From a virus: a DNA stretch of 38,877 nucleotides. Below are positions 29,621 to 38,762 of the stretch, in pieces (position 1 is the stretch's first letter; each line of letters opens with the position of its first letter). The notes under the pieces were generated by a model. It searched no databases and was not told the DNA's origin. It saw only the letters and a program-made list of their open reading frames with translations. The stretch is taken from positions 1 to 38,877 of the IMG/VR virus record IMGVR_UViG_3300020119_000267; one strand, 5' to 3'. Made by a program: the position numbers and the translations under genes.

Positions 29621-31630
29621 ATGAGAAATAATGATCCTCTTTTTTGGCCTAATTTCGACATATCCTCGAAAATGCGCGAGGTAATGCAAAATAATTACGA
29701 TAAAACCTCCCATGTTTTGCAAGCTCAATGGGCGCAATGCGAAATCGACCAGCGATTTGCGCTAGGCGATGCCGAACTTTGGAATTTGCTATGGCCGTCA
29801 CAGCTCGATATCAGCCGGCGGACATATAATTTCAACCTGACCAACTCGGTCATACAGATGATATCGGGCTATCAGAGGCGAAACCGCAAGTCCTCCACCT
29901 GTGTTCCTGTCCGCAATGGTATGCAAAGAACCAGCGATCAGTTCACCAAATGCCTTTACCACGTCCATGATGTCAATAAGGGCTATCAAATCTATTCTGA
30001 TGGCTTTGAGCAAGGCAGCCTTATCCAAGGGATGGGACTTATTAGGTTTTACCTGGACAACCGCTTTGAGCCTGTCTCTCCTGAAATTAGGATGAAGTAC
30101 ATAGATTTTAAATCGGTTATCATTGACCCGTTTTTCCGTAAGGCCGACCTCTCAGACTGCAGGTATATCTGGACGCGCCAGTATATGACCAAAACGGAGT
30201 GCGCGGCTTTCTACGAGGCTTATTATGATGAGATCATGAGGCTCTCTCCCATAACACCGGACGAAAAATTCTATTACATGCCGGAGATTTATGAGATTCA
30301 ATATACCGACCTTATCGCTGTTGATGAGTATCATTATCAGTCTCAGCGCAAAGCCAAGTTCTTAATCGACAAAGAGACTGAAGAGTGCCAAGAGATAACG
30401 TTCAGTAGAGAACATGTCGGCAGGATCATGCGTGCTTTTCCAGATAGACTGGCCGTTGTTGAAAAAACTGTGCCAACAGTTTCTCGCCTTATCATGCTGA
30501 ACAATTGCATTTTTTCCGACACATTGTGTCCCGATGGCATTGATAGGATGCCTTTTGTGGCTACTCTTGGGTATTTCTCGCCCGATACGCCGTACTATTC
30601 CTACAAGTTCAAAGGGGTCATCCGCGACCTTCGCGACAGTCAATACCTTTTCACACGTTTGAAAGTCAGCGATCTCGATATCCTTGAGAGCCAGCAGCAA
30701 GGATTGAAAATCCGTGAAGGCTCTTTGGTCACTCCTCACGACTCCATGAACAATGGCCACGGTAGGGCGCTATTTTACAAAAAGACCGCCAGCCCAGATG
30801 ACATTCAGCCTATGCCGATCATCCCTCCGGCGCCCACCATGATACAAATGGAGGAAATGCTTAAGGAACTCGTCAACAGAATATCTGGCGTCAATGAAAC
30901 GCTGCTTGGCACTGATATCAATGACAAGGCCGGTATCATCTCCGCTATGAGGCAATCGGCCGGTGTGACCACATTGACACGCCTCTTCGATCAAATGGAT
31001 TTAATGCAAACACTTGCCGGAGAGATCATCATCGAGCTGATCCAGAAGAATTGGACTTATGGCAAAGTGCGCCAAGTGATCGGCGAGGAGCCAACACCAG
31101 AATTTGAGAACAAAGCCTTCTTTAAATATGGGGTTAAAGTTGCACAAGGCGCGCTTACTGAAACTCAAGAGCAATTGCAGCTGCAACAAGTGCTGTATTT
31201 CCGTGAAGTCACTGGCATACAAATTCCTGACAAGGTCATCATCGAAGCATCGACACTGCAGAACAAAGAGAAGCTCATTGCAGCGCTTGAAGAGCAGAAC
31301 AAAGCTCAGCAGGAGATGATGAAGGAAGAGCATGACCTGAAGATGCAGCAGCTTGAAGTTGACACGAAAACAAAACTTGCCTATGCCGAATCACAGCTTG
31401 GTCTTGCTGCCGAGCGGAGAAATAAGATCGGACTTGATATGGCTTTAAATGTCGAAAGAATACAAAAATCAAAAGAAGATCGTTCTGCAAGCGCACTTAA
31501 TTTTATAAAAGCAATTAAAGAATTACAATCAATTGACATTGAACACTTACAAGGTTATATAGATATTATTGAGCGGCTGCAACCTAGCGAGGCCGCTGAA
31601 ACTCCAGAACGCGTTGAAAGTGAGGTATAA
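29621..31630 (+). CDS. Portal protein, P22-type
   Basis: 669 residues, close to P22 gp1 (725). It opens FDISSKMREVMQNNYD, then WNLLWPSQLDISRR and MISGYQRRNRKS. The central part (about 240-440) has LYKT-like strands. The C-terminal 150 residues form a long helical barrel (QLEVDTKTKLAYAESQLG). The portal is the dodecameric gateway for DNA packaging and release, and the barrel fits a P22-type portal that senses head filling. Weak AGG site before the ATG. Confidence 0.85.
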   Translation: MRNNDPLFWPNFDISSKMREVMQNNYDKTSHVLQAQWAQCEIDQRFALGDAELWNLLWPSQLDISRRTYNFNLTNSVIQMISGYQRRNRKSSTCVPVRNGMQRTSDQFTKCLYHVHDVNKGYQIYSDGFEQGSLIQGMGLIRFYLDNRFEPVSPEIRMKYIDFKSVIIDPFFRKADLSDCRYIWTRQYMTKTECAAFYEAYYDEIMRLSPITPDEKFYYMPEIYEIQYTDLIAVDEYHYQSQRKAKFLIDKETEECQEITFSREHVGRIMRAFPDRLAVVEKTVPTVSRLIMLNNCIFSDTLCPDGIDRMPFVATLGYFSPDTPYYSYKFKGVIRDLRDSQYLFTRLKVSDLDILESQQQGLKIREGSLVTPHDSMNNGHGRALFYKKTASPDDIQPMPIIPPAPTMIQMEEMLKELVNRISGVNETLLGTDINDKAGIISAMRQSAGVTTLTRLFDQMDLMQTLAGEIIIELIQKNWTYGKVRQVIGEEPTPEFENKAFFKYGVKVAQGALTETQEQLQLQQVLYFREVTGIQIPDKVIIEASTLQNKEKLIAALEEQNKAQQEMMKEEHDLKMQQLEVDTKTKLAYAESQLGLAAERRNKIGLDMALNVERIQKSKEDRSASALNFIKAIKELQSIDIEHLQGYIDIIERLQPSEAAETPERVESEV

Positions 31631-31631
31631 A

Positions 31632-31817
31632 ATGTTAGGATATGGAAAAAAAATGGGCGATATGTCCGTCGATACTATGGATTATGAATATCCACAAGCC
31701 GGTTACGCTGGCAACCAAGAAGGCAAAACCACTGAATACCAATCTCGGCAAAATCGTATCGTGACTGAAGAAGCACGCGAGATCGAGAAGAAAAATTATC
31801 GTGGTAGATACGAATAA
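31632..31817 (+). CDS. Small protein after portal (61 aa)
   Basis: ATG 31632 follows the portal stop by one base and has GAGGT upstream; longer frames are shadows. Tyr/Gln/Glu-rich and hydrophilic (MDYEYPQAGYAGNQEGKT). Followed by a strong terminator. Confidence 0.65.
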   Translation: MLGYGKKMGDMSVDTMDYEYPQAGYAGNQEGKTTEYQSRQNRIVTEEAREIEKKNYRGRYE

Positions 31818-31847
31818 GTTCTTTTTAACTCCTAGCAGAGTTATATT

Positions 31848-31873
31848 GACCGTCTCCGGACGGTCTTTTTTTT
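31848..31873 (+). terminator. Rho-independent terminator
   Basis: GACCGTC pairs with GACGGTC (seven pairs) around TCCG, followed by eight T. Confidence 0.9.
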
Positions 31874-31884
31874 GGAGAAAATAA

Positions 31885-32076
31885 ATGGCCAATGAATATT
31901 GCAAAAATTGTAAGTTCTCAAACTTCATCAATGAAGACAAAGTCTATGAAGGCTATTGCCGGAGATATCCTCCTGCTTACAAAGGGGCTTATGATGCTTG
32001 GGCTTTTCCAAAAGTAGGGCAATACGAAACTTGCGGTGAATATAAGCTAAGAGAAAATGATGAGCAGAAAAAGTGA
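31885..32076 (+). CDS. Cys-rich small protein (63 aa)
   Basis: Cys pairs CKNC and two further Cys (GYC, ETC) with YCRRYPP and FPKVGQYETCGEYK. A metal-binding mini-domain is likely. The next gene overlaps its stop by 20 bases. GGAG eight bases upstream of the ATG. Confidence 0.7.
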   Translation: MANEYCKNCKFSNFINEDKVYEGYCRRYPPAYKGAYDAWAFPKVGQYETCGEYKLRENDEQKK

Positions 32077-32611
32077 ATATGGCGACCGCGACACGGTAGG
32101 TTCGATCTATTTAAAGGCGCAAGAAGAGCATAAAAATGATGCGCCTATTATCAATGGCGATCTGACACATGAGCTAATGAAATCCTTTGTTCACGATCTC
32201 AACGCGTGCATCAATTCTAAGCCCAATGGCGATAAACCGTTTTATATAACTGTTCATGAGAAAAAAGATTTGCTGATGAAAAACGCTATTTTGCGGCGTA
32301 TCATTCCCTCTGGCAAACGCCCATTTCCCGAAGATGATACGGTAGTTTTTTACACCGATCCCGTGAAGGGCGAAACCCTTTTTTGCTGGTGCCTTCCGCA
32401 CTATGTGGAGATGAACAATATTATTTTGAACGAAAATCTTTTTGATCCCGACTATGTAGCCAACATCAGGGCATGGCTCAACATGGATTTAACAAGATTT
32501 GGCTTTATGAAAGACCCAATCGGAAATTGGATTCCCGACCCTAATTTTCAATATCATAAGATGACCAAAGAAGCGGCGCAAAAGCATGTAAAGCTTTTTA
32601 TCCCTTCATGA
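32057..32611 (+). CDS. Virion-associated protein of unknown function (184 aa)
   Basis: Overlaps the previous gene. Two consecutive ATG (32057, 32060). Mixed alpha/beta with DKPFYITVHEKKDLLMKN and a TLFCWCLPHY segment. I recognise a common podophage protein of unknown role between portal and capsid genes. No catalytic motif. Confidence 0.6.
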   Translation: MMSRKSEYGDRDTVGSIYLKAQEEHKNDAPIINGDLTHELMKSFVHDLNACINSKPNGDKPFYITVHEKKDLLMKNAILRRIIPSGKRPFPEDDTVVFYTDPVKGETLFCWCLPHYVEMNNIILNENLFDPDYVANIRAWLNMDLTRFGFMKDPIGNWIPDPNFQYHKMTKEAAQKHVKLFIPS

Positions 32612-32620
32612 GGAGGCTTT

Positions 32621-32869
32621 TTGGATACCTTCGGATTTTGGGCAAATGTCTTGGACGCCTGTTTTTTAGCTACCGGAAAATTTGGAAAATTTCTCAATGC
32701 AAGAGGCAATCGCATTTGCTTTTTAATCGATCTTTGCTGTTTGAGCTATTGGTTTTGGATGGATTTGCAGCGCGGACTTTATTCGCAGGCGGCCTCTGTC
32801 ATAATATCTGCCGGCATTGCCATCTACGGTTGGCGGCGGTGGGGTAAGAACAAACCTGTCAAAGACTGA
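32621..32869 (+). CDS. PnuC-like small membrane protein, TTG start
   Basis: 82 residues from TTG 32621 with GAGGAGG ideally spaced upstream; an ATG at 32608 opens a different frame. Membrane segments at about 30-50 (ICFLIDLCCLSYWFWMDL) and 56-72 (AASVIISAGIAIYGWRRW). The NxRGNRxCFxID and GIAIYGWxxW wording is that of small PnuC-like phage membrane proteins. Its end overlaps the leftward methyltransferase by 11 bases. Confidence 0.6.
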   Translation: MDTFGFWANVLDACFLATGKFGKFLNARGNRICFLIDLCCLSYWFWMDLQRGLYSQAASVIISAGIAIYGWRRWGKNKPVKD

Positions 32870-33866
32870 ATGACATTTGTTTGCTTCCATGCTTTAATCT
32901 CGCCTCAGCAATCTCGCAATATTCCTTTTCCTTCTCAATGCCAATGGCATTAAAGCCTAGATTTTGCGCTGCTAGAATTGTTGTGCCTGAGCCTGCGAAG
33001 GGATCGAGTAGGATGCCGTCTTTTGGAGGCATGACAAGCTTGATGAGATATTCCATGAGTTTTAGGGGCTTAACAGTTGGATGACTACAAGGTTTATCAA
33101 GCCCTGCATTACGTTCGCTCGATGATGCTTTTGGACAATAAAAAAATCTAGAAGGTTTACCAAGCATCGCACCTGCTTCCTCATCCAAAATTAGATTGGC
33201 TGGCCAGCGGCCTAATAACTCGCCTGGTTTGGGATCATTATAAGAATCAGGGCGTGCAGGAGTTACCCAACCTGATTCACCTATTGATTCTTTAGGAGCT
33301 GCATGTTTTCTTCTTTCGATAGAAGGATTTTTACCTTGAATTCTACAAGCATCAATATTAATGCCAGCTTGTCCCCACTTCTCAGCGTTTTGCTTAAACG
33401 TGCCATCGAGAGGTTTCATGCAAAGCAAGATCGGTTCGTACGCTGGCTTAAGAGCCGTACCAAATCCCTCAATTCCAAAATGGTTATGACTTTTAGGAAA
33501 GCCACTCCCAAAAAGCCACATCAGGCAATCGCGAATTTCCCATCCTGCATTTTCAATGCCGCAAGCTTGGCGATGATAGCGACGTGGAGCGCCGAACATA
33601 AGCATGTGGCCGCCTGGTTTTACAATGCGGAGTGCTTCTTTGCCGAATTCATACATGAATTCTTCAAACTGATCGTTGCGGTTCTCATCATATCTGGCTG
33701 CTTCATGAGCCGCAGAATTTGTATGGGTTCCCAATTCTTTGCGCCCAATTTTGAGCTTTTCTTTGGAGAATTTATCCCAACCTTTGTTCATAAAGTGAAG
33801 GCCATAGGGCGGGTCTGTAACAATTGCCGAAAAGGTATTGTCCGGTTGTGAGCGCATCCAATCCAA
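32859..33866 (-). CDS. DNA methyltransferase (N6/N4 type), orphan
   Basis: 335 residues from TTG 33866. Catalytic motif IV TDPPY lies near residue 18, so the order is beta-like (DPPY first, LDPFAGSGTT AdoMet site last, near 297). It methylates adenine N6 or cytosine N4. The frame upstream reads INNIINEDCLDWM, the usual family start, from an ATT at 33893 with AGG five bases upstream, so the true start may be that non-canonical codon. No restriction gene is adjacent; it probably shields phage DNA. It is on the opposite strand inside the head gene block, typical of an inserted accessory gene. Confidence 0.85.
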   Translation of the reverse strand: MDWMRSQPDNTFSAIVTDPPYGLHFMNKGWDKFSKEKLKIGRKELGTHTNSAAHEAARYDENRNDQFEEFMYEFGKEALRIVKPGGHMLMFGAPRRYHRQACGIENAGWEIRDCLMWLFGSGFPKSHNHFGIEGFGTALKPAYEPILLCMKPLDGTFKQNAEKWGQAGINIDACRIQGKNPSIERRKHAAPKESIGESGWVTPARPDSYNDPKPGELLGRWPANLILDEEAGAMLGKPSRFFYCPKASSSERNAGLDKPCSHPTVKPLKLMEYLIKLVMPPKDGILLDPFAGSGTTILAAQNLGFNAIGIEKEKEYCEIAEARLKHGSKQMSFSL

Positions 33867-33900
33867 GCAATCTTCATTTATTATATTATTAATAAATTAC

Positions 33901-34158
33901 CTATTTGGGTTTGTTTTTATAATGCCAATCACGGCTTTTGTTTTTTTGGCTGATAGATAAACAAGCTTTAGAACAATATTTGTTGCGGTAGACATCGACC
34001 GGTTTTCCGCAGATCAAACAATCGGGGCATCTTTTAGGGTCTTCGGGAAGCGGACAGAGTTTTTTGCGCCTTTCATATGCACAACTAATACATTCATTTC
34101 CATCGAAGTAAAAATCAGATTCGTTTTTCGATTTATTACATATCGAACAAATTTTCAA
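33901..34158 (-). CDS. Zinc-ribbon protein, TTG start (85 aa)
   Basis: TTG 34158 with GGAG six bases upstream; the frame from 34185 is only a shadow extension. Two CxxC pairs (CSICNKSK and CISC) then CPDCLICGKP and CSKAC. These resemble the zinc ribbons of HNH proteins (compare the gene at 23781) but no HNH core follows. It ends eight bases before the methyltransferase start region and may be its partner. Confidence 0.65.
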   Translation of the reverse strand: MKICSICNKSKNESDFYFDGNECISCAYERRKKLCPLPEDPKRCPDCLICGKPVDVYRNKYCSKACLSISQKNKSRDWHYKNKPK

Positions 34159-34276
34159 TTTTATCTCCAAAATCTTTACAAACAATAAAGTTTTGCTTAC
34201 TTATTAATCAATAGGTATCCATCTACCTTTAAAGATGTTGAACGGTTTGAACGCGCTCACCACGCAAAGGAAAAAC

Positions 34277-34996
34277 ATGACTGAAGAAACAACGCAAGAC
34301 AGCGAAAGACTAGAGGCCGCACCTCAGCTGGAAACAAAAACAGATGTTGATGATTCGCAAAAGACACAATCTCATTCAGAAGATGAGGATTTTAAGGAAC
34401 GTAACTGGCGACAAGCTCGGCAGAAAATGCGTGAACAGGAAGCAATGCTAAAAGCTCAACAGCAACTAATTGAGCAAATGCGCAGCGCACCAGTTCAAAA
34501 ACCTGCGGAGCCAGAGCTAGACGAATCAGGGTACCTTAATGCTGGTAAGACCAAAGAGATGATAGCAAGAGAGGCTGAAAAGATCGCCGACGCTAGAGTC
34601 AAGCAAGCTTTGGAAGATAGCGAAAAATCTAGGTTCCGTGAGCGCCTCAAATCCAAATTTTCCGACTTTGATGATGTTGTCAACGGCGAGTCTATAGCGT
34701 TACTTGAAGAACAAGATCCGGACTTTGCCGATGCAGTATCATCCATTTCCGATCCGTACAAAGCAGGAATTCAGGTCTATAAATACCTGAAATCTTCAAA
34801 CTTATTGGAAAAGCTACCATCGCGGCGCCGTAAAAAGGAAGTTGAGGAGAAACTGAAAAAAAATGAAAAAAATGTTCCCTCTCCTGCTCAATACGATCAA
34901 CGCCCTATGGCTCAAGCTTTCACAATGGGTTCAGAAGATTCTTCCAAACTTTGGGAAGAAATGAACAAATATGCGTCGATGGGTTCCGGTTACTAA
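34277..34996 (+). CDS. Scaffold protein (putative)
   Basis: 239 residues from ATG 34277 (AAAGGAAAAAC upstream). Acidic and Gln-rich, long helices (WRQARQKMREQEAMLKAQQQ), and a basic C-terminal segment (PSRRRKKEVEEKLKKN). This charge layout and location immediately before the capsid gene are those of phage scaffolds that guide prohead assembly. Confidence 0.7.
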   Translation: MTEETTQDSERLEAAPQLETKTDVDDSQKTQSHSEDEDFKERNWRQARQKMREQEAMLKAQQQLIEQMRSAPVQKPAEPELDESGYLNAGKTKEMIAREAEKIADARVKQALEDSEKSRFRERLKSKFSDFDDVVNGESIALLEEQDPDFADAVSSISDPYKAGIQVYKYLKSSNLLEKLPSRRRKKEVEEKLKKNEKNVPSPAQYDQRPMAQAFTMGSEDSSKLWEEMNKYASMGSGY

Positions 34997-35012
34997 ATAA
35001 CCGAGGTACATC

Positions 35013-35960
35013 ATGACCGTAAATATTGGAACAATGCCGCCACAAATTCAGCAGCGGTATAACTCTAAATTGCTGTCTACACCTGAGCAAAACAACATCC
35101 ACAAACTGTTTGCCAGCTATGTAGAACTACCAGACAACGTCGGATTCATTGACAGACAGTCAAGATACGACAGACTTGATTTATTCCCAGTGCCACTTGG
35201 CGATAGCCAACTTAACCCTCCATCGCAGCTGCTTAACCGCGTTGACGTTGACTGCCGTGTTAGAAACTATGCAACATACATCGTTCTAACTAGGCAACTT
35301 ACGATCACAAACGAAGACCCTGTGCTTAACTCCGGAACTGCCCGTCTTGGACAGGCCATGAGGGAAACGCAAGACCAGTTAGTGCGTGACGAACTTGAAG
35401 CGACAGCCTCAGTTGTCAACTGCGTTAACGGCGTTAACGGCGATTTGCCAACGGAAATGACAGTTCGCGATGTCGATGATATTGTCGCACTGCTGCAGAA
35501 CAACAACGGCGAATACATTACCAACATCATCGGTGCGGAAAATAAATTTTCGACAGCTCCGATCGGTGACTCCTACGGTATGTTGTCCACAACACGTATG
35601 ATCCCTGTATTCAACAACATGCAAGGATTTATCCGCAAATTTCAGTATCCGGACATCAAGAATACACTTGCTTGCGAATGGGGCGGTGTGAACAACGTGC
35701 GTATGTTCGTCTCTAGCGGCGGATCAGTTTCGGCCAATGCCTCATTGCTCGGCAATTACATTGCCAAATTCTTCACTTGCGCTAAGGAAGCTTATAAGGT
35801 GGTCAATCAGACCGGCGGAAAAGGTAAAGTTATTTACCGTCCTCCAGGATATGGCGACGACCCTGCAATGCTCCGTCAAACACTGGCCTGCGTATTCTAT
35901 CAAGGGCAGTGCATTACACAAGACCTGTGGATCAACAACCTAAGATCAACAGGAATTTAA
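35013..35960 (+). CDS. Major capsid protein, N4-gp56 family
   Basis: 315 residues with RLGQAMRETQDQLVRDELEA, STAPIGDSYGMLSTTRMIPV and ACEWGGVNNVRMFVSS, the wording of the N4-gp56 capsid family. The HK97-like fold is expected. Highly expressed late protein; followed by its partner gene with an AAGGAGG site. Confidence 0.85.
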   Translation: MTVNIGTMPPQIQQRYNSKLLSTPEQNNIHKLFASYVELPDNVGFIDRQSRYDRLDLFPVPLGDSQLNPPSQLLNRVDVDCRVRNYATYIVLTRQLTITNEDPVLNSGTARLGQAMRETQDQLVRDELEATASVVNCVNGVNGDLPTEMTVRDVDDIVALLQNNNGEYITNIIGAENKFSTAPIGDSYGMLSTTRMIPVFNNMQGFIRKFQYPDIKNTLACEWGGVNNVRMFVSSGGSVSANASLLGNYIAKFFTCAKEAYKVVNQTGGKGKVIYRPPGYGDDPAMLRQTLACVFYQGQCITQDLWINNLRSTGI

Positions 35961-35972
35961 GGAGGTTTAATT

Positions 35973-36989
35973 ATGTTGCCATATCAATTTATCGAAGGTG
36001 GTTCTTTTACCTCCGACTCGACACTTGTTAAACAGCTACAATTGAGCGCTGCACCCGATTACTTTTTTGTTAGGAACCGCACTAACTACGGTGATACAAC
36101 AGCAGTCAGCCCAATTGAGGCATGGTATTTCAATGGCATGAGCATTGGAACAGCGTATGGTAATGCGCAAACCGTTACCACAAACGCCCTTTCCACTGTT
36201 GCCATTACAACCAACGGTTTCACTTTTGTGAATACTGCCAACCCACCAACATTTGCTGCCCTGGCAGCTACAGCAATCACCGGAAACGCAGGAACTTTTG
36301 TTGTCTCAATGGCAAACACTGGCTCCATTGCTGTCGGCGATTATGTCAGGCTGTATGCAACTACTGGCGAGCTGCAAATTGCCGGATATGTTTTCCAAGT
36401 AACGGCAGTTACTACAAACACATCCATAACCTTGGGCTATATGGCGTCTAGCGGAATTACTTTCGCTGCTGACGCAACGGCTGGCCAAGTGCTTAAGCTC
36501 ATCCCTAACCTGATGTATCCAAAAGCACTGCGCATTGCCAATATTACCCAAGCAGCTCAAGCGGTTGTCTACTTCACACAGAAAAACCCGTACACACCAG
36601 GCGAGAGACTTGCGTTCAGAGTGCCAAGCCAATTCGGCATGACACAGATGAACTACGTTGAAGCTAGAGTGCTGAGCGTAACAAATAGTGCTACCGTCTC
36701 ATCGGTGACTTTGGATTGGGATACTTCAGGCTATACAGCCTTCACATTCCCAACATCTGCTCAAGCAGCCGCCGGCGTAAGCCCTGCTATTGCTGTGCCA
36801 TCTGCTTCGGCAGTTGTACCGCTAAACGGCAGCGCAACAAACCCGCAGCAACCGCCAGGAACTAACTTGCTCGATGCGTTTGACAACCAAAACCTATACT
36901 ACATGCAGATCGGCTCTAATATAATTAAAGCCAGCTCGAAAGTATTCGATTGGTTCTCATTCAAATACGACCAATTTACTTCAAGCTAA
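35973..36989 (+). CDS. Putative head decoration/structural protein
   Basis: 338 residues with a strong AAGGAGG site. An N-terminal domain is followed by repetitive Ala/Thr/Asn-rich beta sequence (TNGFTFVNTANPPTFAALAA) and a Pro/Ala-rich stretch near the end. No catalytic residues. Location after the capsid gene suggests a surface or vertex protein. Confidence 0.65.
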   Translation: MLPYQFIEGGSFTSDSTLVKQLQLSAAPDYFFVRNRTNYGDTTAVSPIEAWYFNGMSIGTAYGNAQTVTTNALSTVAITTNGFTFVNTANPPTFAALAATAITGNAGTFVVSMANTGSIAVGDYVRLYATTGELQIAGYVFQVTAVTTNTSITLGYMASSGITFAADATAGQVLKLIPNLMYPKALRIANITQAAQAVVYFTQKNPYTPGERLAFRVPSQFGMTQMNYVEARVLSVTNSATVSSVTLDWDTSGYTAFTFPTSAQAAAGVSPAIAVPSASAVVPLNGSATNPQQPPGTNLLDAFDNQNLYYMQIGSNIIKASSKVFDWFSFKYDQFTSS

Positions 36990-36990
36990 T

Positions 36991-37017
36991 AATAGGGGGG
37001 ATTAATTTCCCCCTATT
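36991..37017 (+). terminator. Stem-loop/terminator after the decoration gene
   Basis: AATAGGGGG (36991-36999) pairs with CCCCCTATT (37009-37017), nine pairs around a nine-base loop, followed by TTAATTTAT. It may attenuate rather than fully stop transcription. Confidence 0.65.
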
Positions 37018-37039
37018 TTAATTTATAAAGAGGAATTAA

Positions 37040-37414
37040 ATGGAAATTAAAGAACACAGTAAAAAGTCTTTTGTTAAGGGCGATCCCATCCGCACTGAAG
37101 AGCTTGTCAAAAAGATGAAAAAAGAAGCCCAAAAGCTAGTTAAGGGCAGATTTGAGTTTATTGATGCCCAAGGCGGATATCTAGAATTTAACTGGCGCTT
37201 TTTCAAAGATGATCCACTTGTGACCTATAAGCTATATCACAACGAAGAAACCGAACTTCCGATGGGTTTGGTGAAGCACTTGAACAATACGTTCAAAAAA
37301 ATACGCGAGTTTGATCCCAACATTGATAAGTTCGGGAAAAACCGCGGTGTTCCATCCACCTATCAAAGAGTTTCCCGCGTGAAATTTACCCCAACGGAGT
37401 ATTTTGGTGTCTAG
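37040..37414 (+). CDS. Head-associated protein of unknown function (124 aa)
   Basis: After GAGGAATTAA. Basic, with an aromatic beta part (FEFIDAQGGYLEFNWRFF). It overlaps the next gene. A common neighbour of N4-gp56-type capsids; role unknown. Confidence 0.65.
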   Translation: MEIKEHSKKSFVKGDPIRTEELVKKMKKEAQKLVKGRFEFIDAQGGYLEFNWRFFKDDPLVTYKLYHNEETELPMGLVKHLNNTFKKIREFDPNIDKFGKNRGVPSTYQRVSRVKFTPTEYFGV

Positions 37415-38423
37415 CCCAACCCTGCAAGATATCATAACGAAAGTGCGGTTTTTGACTGCCTCTGAAACCTCGAATCAGTTGACCGATACTGATATCCTAA
37501 ATTTCATTGCCAGTTTCTATGAAAATGATCTTCCCGCGGAATTTCGTTCTCTAAAATTAGCCGACATTTATACGTTTGATACCGTGCGCGGAGTGGGTAC
37601 CTATCCTTTTGACAGTGCGAACTTCACAACCGTCAATGCTCCAGCTCGCATTGCCAAGAGGAACATTTTTTTCACCGATGACATCTCTCAGTTCAACGGC
37701 TATGACACTTATTACAGCCAGCAGTTTATCCAGCAGTTTCCCATCGGCAATGGAACGGCTGGAATTCCGCCCTATGCGTTTACCACACAGAACAACCCCA
37801 TTTTGCGCAGTGTCAACAATAATCCTGCAAGCATAAGCTACCCTACAGGTAGAGTGCAAAATATCCTGATAACGGCCTTTAACACCAATCAAACTTTCAA
37901 TGTGACGGACGATGGAAATGGTAATCTGGTTGGAGATTGTGTTTCCGGATCAATTAATTATGACACTGGAGCTGTCACAAACTTGGTTTTTACAGGTTCA
38001 GTTGATGCCGGAAATAATATTTCTATAGAATACCTTCCTATCCAATACCGAATTCCCTTAAGCATCCTGTTCTATCAAAACCAGTTTTCGCTTTTCCCAA
38101 TTCCTGACCAGGGCTACACCGTTGAGATGCAAGCATACCGCACACCAAACCAGGTATTGCTCAACACTCCGGCAAACCAGGGTATTCCAGAGCTGCGCGA
38201 GTGGTGGGAACTAATCGCTTTCGGCGCTGCCAAAAAGTTCTATGAAAATAGGCTTGATACCGATGGGATCATGATGATGGACAAAGCCTTAGTAGAGCGC
38301 TACTCCGTTGCCGAGGCCAGAACTTATGCTCAAATAGGGCAAGAGCAGATCAGAACTATTTTTACTGACCAATTAAACGGCTCTTCATACAAAGGCTATA
38401 GAGGAAATTACAATGGCTACTAA
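37407..38423 (+). CDS. Head-to-tail connector/adaptor protein (putative)
   Basis: 338 residues from GTG 37407, ideally spaced from GGAG; a TTG at 37404 is the alternative. Helical N-terminus (TLQDIITKVRFLTASETSNQ, then DTDILNFIASFYENDLP) and a beta-rich middle. The first domain resembles podoviral gp4-type adaptors that bind the portal. Confidence 0.6.
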   Translation: MSSPTLQDIITKVRFLTASETSNQLTDTDILNFIASFYENDLPAEFRSLKLADIYTFDTVRGVGTYPFDSANFTTVNAPARIAKRNIFFTDDISQFNGYDTYYSQQFIQQFPIGNGTAGIPPYAFTTQNNPILRSVNNNPASISYPTGRVQNILITAFNTNQTFNVTDDGNGNLVGDCVSGSINYDTGAVTNLVFTGSVDAGNNISIEYLPIQYRIPLSILFYQNQFSLFPIPDQGYTVEMQAYRTPNQVLLNTPANQGIPELREWWELIAFGAAKKFYENRLDTDGIMMMDKALVERYSVAEARTYAQIGQEQIRTIFTDQLNGSSYKGYRGNYNGY

Positions 38424-38544
38424 AAAAGCACCCCACAAAAAAAAGGCAATGCCAAAGCCAATGCCTAAGAAAAAAGTGAAAACTGCCAAAAAAATACCCA
38501 ATAACCGCAAGAACCCAATCGACGATTACACCGACATCGTCTAA
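38413..38544 (+). CDS. Small Lys/Pro-rich protein (43 aa)
   Basis: ATG 38413 overlaps the connector stop region; GAGGAAATTACA precedes it. Composed almost only of Lys/Pro/Met runs then an acidic end (RKNPIDDYTDIV). DNA-binding-like, function unknown. Confidence 0.7.
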   Translation: MATKKAPHKKKAMPKPMPKKKVKTAKKIPNNRKNPIDDYTDIV

Positions 38545-38579
38545 GTGTTCTACGTGGAACAAAATTTTGAAGAGGTAAT

Positions 38580-38762
38580 ATGGCTAAAGACAAATGGATA
38601 CAAGGCGCCATCAAACACAAAGGCGCGCTTCATAAGGAACTTGGAGTTCCTGAAGGTAAAAAAATACCCGCTAAAAAACTCAATGAGGCAGCCAAAAAAG
38701 GCGGCGTTGAAGGAAAGCGAGCCAGACTTGCAAAAACACTAAAAAAACTGAGGAAAAAATGA
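38580..38762 (+). CDS. Small Lys-rich phage protein (60 aa)
   Basis: Starts MAKDKWIQGAIKHKGALHKE, ELGVPEGKKIPAKKLN; I recognise this as a widespread small virion-region family without a known function. GAAGAGGTAAT site; the ORF opening at 38545 in another frame is a shadow. Its stop overlaps the next ATG. Confidence 0.75.
   Translation: MAKDKWIQGAIKHKGALHKELGVPEGKKIPAKKLNEAAKKGGVEGKRARLAKTLKKLRKK

Noticed and set aside
33303-33851. 182-codon open frame opposite the methyltransferase
   Set aside because: No start signals, and its composition mirrors the reverse complement of the methyltransferase; DPPY and AdoMet motifs prove the minus-strand gene.
38545-38742. 65-codon frame beside the Lys-rich gene at 38580
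   Set aside because: The 38580 frame has a ribosome binding site and recognised sequence; the other is a frame-shifted copy of the same Lys-rich DNA.
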